In this document: positions 59,900 to 64,000 of the stretch, in pieces
Layout: each line of letters begins with the position of its first letter
Position numbering within the stretch: position 1 is the stretch's first letter
Notes under the pieces: generated by a model
What the model saw: only the letters and a program-made list of their open reading frames with translations
Told to the model about the DNA's origin: nothing
Databases searched by the model: none
NCBI GenBank assembly: GCA_023375675.1
Contig: JALQBC010000031.1
Location: forward strand, 124,001 to 188,000
Reading direction: 5' to 3'
Length of the DNA: 64,000 bases
DNA from: Cytospora piceicola
Lineage: Eukaryota; Ascomycota; Sordariomycetes; Diaporthales; Cytosporaceae
Position numbers and translations under genes: made by a program

Positions 59900-62000
59900 A
59901 AAACTATTTAAAAAACGTTTAAAAAAATAAATTATTAAAAATAATTATAGTTTATATTATAATTATTAGTTTTTAGTTTAAAAGAAAAATAATAGCCTTT
60001 ATCTTATTAATAACGTTTAAAAGTATAATATATTTATAATTAAAGACGTTTTTATACCGTTAATAGCTAATTAATTCTTTAAAGAGTTTATAATATATAA
60101 GATTTTATCTTTTTTTAATTTTTTCTTTAAGTATAATTAAGTTAAGCTTTATCCGAATAATCGGGATATAATAACTTTTATTACTTTTTTAAGTTTTCTT
60201 TAGATATATACTTTACCGATAAAAGTAATAAACTCGGTTACTTAATTTATAAAGATTATAGTCTGATTATTATATAACTTAATTCTTTATATTTATTAAG
60301 CTTTCTTTAATAATATTACCGTTAAAGGTTTAAAGTTAACTTATTTAAATAAGATATTAAAAAAGCTCTTAAGTATTTACTATTATATTATAAAATATAT
60401 TTATAACTTTAATTAAGTCTTTTTTAATATTAAACTAATAAAGGTAATAATTTTAAGTATTAAATTTAAATAGTATTAAAAGTAAGTAGATATTATCGGT
60501 TATATATATAGATCGATCGGGCGTTTTCTTTAACTAAAAAAGATTTAAAAGATTAAAGGTTAAACGGTTTATAATAATTTTAAAAACCTCCGATTATTTC
60601 TAAGAATAATTATCTATTATAACTATTAGATTTAAAACTTTATTATTATCGTTTAACTACTTTATAATCTAATAAAGAAAGACGTTTTATTCCGATAAAA
60701 AGAAGTTTAACAGATTATTATAAAAAAGTTAATTAACGTATTAGTTAATAAACCGGTTATTATCGGGATTAATTATTTACCTGATACCGAAGCTATTATT
60801 TTAATAATCGATATTAGTTTAGTTAAGTAAAGAGTTACTTTAATATAAAAGATCGAAGGTTATTAAAGACTAGCTTATTTCGAAAGTAGTTTTTAAACTT
60901 AAGCTAAATAAAAGTATAATACTATAAAAAGAAAGTGTCGGGTAGCTTTTTACGCTTTTCGGTAACTTTATTAATATCTTTTTAAATATTATTTTATTTT
61001 AGAAATAAATATATAAGTTTTTATTAATTAAATTAATAAAAGGATATTAGATATTTTAAGCGCTTTAATAAGTCGTTAGATTATTATTATTAAGATTTTC
61101 GACTTTACTATTAAGTATATTCTTAAGATAAAGAATCTTATCGTTAATACGTTTTTTTAACTATTAATTTTTAAAGCTTTAACCGAAGATTTAAAAAAAA
61201 ACTTCGACGACTAATATAATATTTAAATTAATATAATACTAGTAAAAGAGATTTTAAACTTAAAGTTAATTTAGTCTAATAAATCTTTATAATATATAAA
61301 GTTCTTTACTACCGGTATTATTCTTTAAAAAATATAAAGATAAGCCGTTAAACGATTTAAAAATAAAGTGTTAAAATATTAAATAATTAATTATACCTTT
61401 TAAAGATAAAAAGAGAAAAAGCTTTTATACCGGCGTATTATTAATAATCTCGACTTTTAATAGAAAATCTTCCGGGATTATTATAAGAAATTCAGATATA
61501 AAGGCTATAATATAACGTTCGTTAAGCTTAAAAGGCTATATTTTTAAAAACGGCTTTAGTTAAACGTTACCGAAGCTATTTAAACTTATTTTAAGTATAA
61601 TAAGTACGATTTAAAACTTTAAAGCGAAGGTATTTATTTTATAGTTCTCGGATAGCTATTCGAGAAAATTAAAGTTAATATTTAATATATACTTAATAAT
61701 TAAAGCTATTAATTTCTTATTAAAGCTTAATATAATTTAACAGGATACATAATTACTAAACCGATAAAGAAATCGGATTTATTAATAATAAAAAGGTTTT
61801 TTTAAAAAGATATTATTCTTACTTATAGATATCTATTATTTATTAATATCGATAAAGAACTAAAGAATAAAAGAGAGTTTAAAGCTACTATTAAATAACT
61901 TAATATTCTTTTCGTTTAAGTTTCGCTTTATAATCCTTTAGTTTAAAAGATTATTAAAAAAGGATATTACTTTATTATTAACGTTTTAACTAAGATAATA
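59900..62000 (+). pseudogene. Gypsy pol remnant: RT, RNase H and integrase
   Basis: One frame can be followed from the RT connection region to the integrase core despite many stops. RNase H starts with the first catalytic Asp at 60810, followed by FESS (60879-60890), then KYNTIKRKCRVA (about 60912-60950) and FILEINIQV-like sequence, as in fungal gypsy elements. The integrase zinc-binding segment (about 61476-61610) keeps the order H, H, C, C in RIP-altered form. In the core, the first catalytic Asp codon at 61677 reads AAT (Asp to Asn). No long deletion is evident within the segment. Confidence 0.75.
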
Positions 62001-64000
62001 GATAAGTAGTTATTATAACGGTAATACTTTAAAATTATAATTTTTATTAATTATATTTTAATCTGTTATTTTTATAGTTTTATATTTTTTTACTTCGTTT
62101 TTAAATAAAAACTATTAATCCTTTTAAAAACCGAGATTCTTATATAAAGGGTTATTTTATAAAAGCTTAATTAAAGTAGTTAAAAAGCCTTCGAAGTAAG
62201 GATTTAATTTATAGCTAACTAAAGAATAAATATTTAAACTACTATCGAAATAGTAATAATATACCGATAAAAGGTAACCGATAAAGCAAACTTTCGAAGT
62301 TTAATTAAAAAAAGCCGGCTTTAAAAAAGTAATATAGTTTTAGTTTATAACTATATAAAGAAAATATTTTATTCGAGAACTATTAAGATTACTTACTATT
62401 AAAAAAAACTATTTATTATTAATTAAGTTCTATTTAAGTATACTTATCGACTCCGGATAACTAACAGGATTTTTTTTAAAAGTATAGTTTTTATTAGAAA
62501 TATTAAAAAGTTTATTTAAAATACTTAAGGTTTTTAAAAACTAAAAACTCTAATATTATAAGATTAAAATAAAAATAGATAAGTTTTCTTTTTAAGTAAT
62601 AAGCTTTTATTAGTTTCTTTACCTTTTATTTATAAGGTTATTAAAAGACTTTTAAAAGTTTATTAAAATAAAGTATTTATAACCGATATATTTTAAGTTT
62701 TAAAACTTAATATCTTTACTTTATTTAGCTTTAATTAATTTTAAAATCTTTTAAAGATTTTAATCTTTATAGTTCCTAATATAAAGAAAGAAGATAATTT
62801 AAACGACTTCGATAACTTAAACAAAATAACTATCTTTAATTCTCAACCTTAAACTTAAACAATAATAAAAGAGATATCCGAGTAAAAAAAGGCTAAGTAA
62901 GATAATTAGTTTATTTAAATTTTAACACGTTAAATTAAAGATAATAATTTCCTTATATTTCTTTTATAAAATATTTATTATAAATTTTTATTTTTTTAAT
63001 ATTATTAATTCTTATTTTATTCTTTTTTCTTTTAGTTTTTATTATTTAAGAATATCTAGTTAATTCGCTTACTATTTATAGACTGTTATCTGTTTATTAT
63101 AAAACTGTTTAAATATAGTTTTCTACTGTTAATATTCCGTTTTATTACCGTTTTTCTATTACTTTTAGTTTTCCCTTATTTTTATTTTATTTCTTTTAGT
63201 TTTTATTTTATTTATATTACCTTTATTTAAGTAGTCTTATATTATAAGTATAGCTGTTAAAAAAAGGAAGGCTATTCGCAGTCTTAGTTTTTAGTTTCTA
63301 AAAAAAAGTATCGATTCCGGTATTAAAAATCTTATCTACTTTTATACGAAAATTTATTTATTTATTTATCTACCGGATTTATACCTTTATAATTAACTTT
63401 ATTTTTATATTTCTTTTATAAATTCGGTTCTTTTTAAATAGTCGTTAGTATTATAAGTTATTACTTATAATAAAACCGTTTTTTTTCGGTAATATTAACC
63501 GGTATAACTACTTTATTTTTAGTTTTATACTTTTTAAGATCTATAAAGAATAATCGAACTATAACTAAGTTATATCGGATAACTTTATATACTTTATTAT
63601 TAAATTAGTTAATCGGGCTTACTTAATTAAAGTTATAATTAATAATAGTAATTTTAAAAATATAATTAACGTAAGCCTTAAAATAAATACTAAAGTAAGA
63701 AAGATACTTAAAAAAAAGATAGTTAATATATAATCGAACTAGATCTTTATCTTTATTTTTATACTTTATATAGAAAGTATCGAAAACTTTAATATAATAG
63801 TTATAAGTATTCCGATTTCGGTAGTTAAAGAATCCGATTATTATAGCCTACTACTTTACTACCCGAGTTTTAATCCGCTCGATATATTTTCCGAATAAAA
63901 GTCTGTTAAAGAAATAAACTATAAAAGACTAATAGTTATATCTATTAGTTTTAAAGAAGTTATTAAGGTAAAAAGTAAGCCGGTCGGTAAAGGCGATAAA

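Larger units (their letters stand above)
52055..64000 (+). mobile_element. RIP-degraded Ty3/gypsy LTR retrotransposon, runs past window end
   Basis: The block is extremely AT-rich, with almost no CpA or TpG. In plus orientation it shows gag zinc knuckles (54643-54684 and 57574-57615), then, in one frame (position mod 3 = 0), a reverse-transcriptase tail (about 60300-60800), an RNase H domain starting at 60810, and an integrase with zinc-binding segment (about 61470-61620) and core (from 61662). The order gag, RT, RNase H, integrase identifies Ty3/gypsy and excludes copia. The gag segment occurs twice in tandem. No intact frame remains. The 3' LTR would be outside the window, and the 5' LTR was not delimited. 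The last kilobase (about 62900-64000) is mutated sequence without recognisable motif. Confidence 0.82.

Noticed and set aside
1..64000. CRISPR-like or biosynthetic cluster organisation
   Set aside because: The organism is a fungus; tandem repeats found are simple or transposon-derived, and no polyketide synthase, peptide synthetase or terpene synthase gene is present near the BAHD relic.

Overview
The window is nuclear DNA of a filamentous ascomycete (Pezizomycotina, probably Sordariomycetes). The evidence is short GT-AG introns of about 58-160 nt with fungal donors (GTAAGT, GTACGT, GTATGT) and CTRAC-type branch sites, typical fungal single-copy genes (MHF2/CENP-X, PHO88/SND3, RAD14/XPA, a PRO11-type striatin, a cellular RNA-dependent RNA polymerase), and large AT-rich blocks almost lacking CpA and TpG. 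That depletion is the footprint of repeat-induced point mutation (RIP). The species cannot be named from the sequence.

Layout. 1-9.7 kb holds a truncated gene start, a membrane MAPR/cytochrome-b5-like protein, MHF2 and a secreted GH29 alpha-L-fucosidase with a long N-terminal extension. 9.775-16.068 kb is a RIP-degraded LINE of the RNase H-bearing (Tad-like) type, flanked by a 13-bp target-site duplication. 16.1-26.3 kb is a gene island: an MDR-type alkenal/enone reductase, an MFS sugar porter, a methyltransferase-like protein divergent from PHO88, and RAD14. 26.343-32.620 kb is a second, more heavily mutated copy of the same LINE in the same orientation, with its own 13-bp duplication. 32.6-50.6 kb is a second gene island: striatin, a frameshifted Tri101-like BAHD acyltransferase relic, a lineage-specific protein, a secreted GH43 arabinanase, an RNA-dependent RNA polymerase and a zinc-finger protein. 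From about 51.2 kb to the end is another RIP block: a cluster of hairpins, a CTTA-rich tandem array, and a Ty3/gypsy retrotransposon whose gag segment is duplicated in tandem (2,931-bp period) and which runs past the window end.

How it fits together. Most genes are unrelated housekeeping or secreted-enzyme genes. Two secreted glycosidases (GH29 and GH43) and a sugar porter fit a plant-polysaccharide-degrading lifestyle but do not form an evident cluster. Two genome-defence signals occur side by side: RIP damage in three transposon blocks, and an RNA-silencing polymerase gene between them. I see no convincing novel multi-gene system. The most unusual items are the unmutated 3' stem-loop plus (TC)n tail of the LINE, the hairpin cluster at 51.4-51.8 kb, the tandem gag duplication, three stop-free introns of length 3n, the broken acyltransferase with two offsetting frameshifts, and an apparent out-of-frame GPI-signal-like tail after the fucosidase stop.
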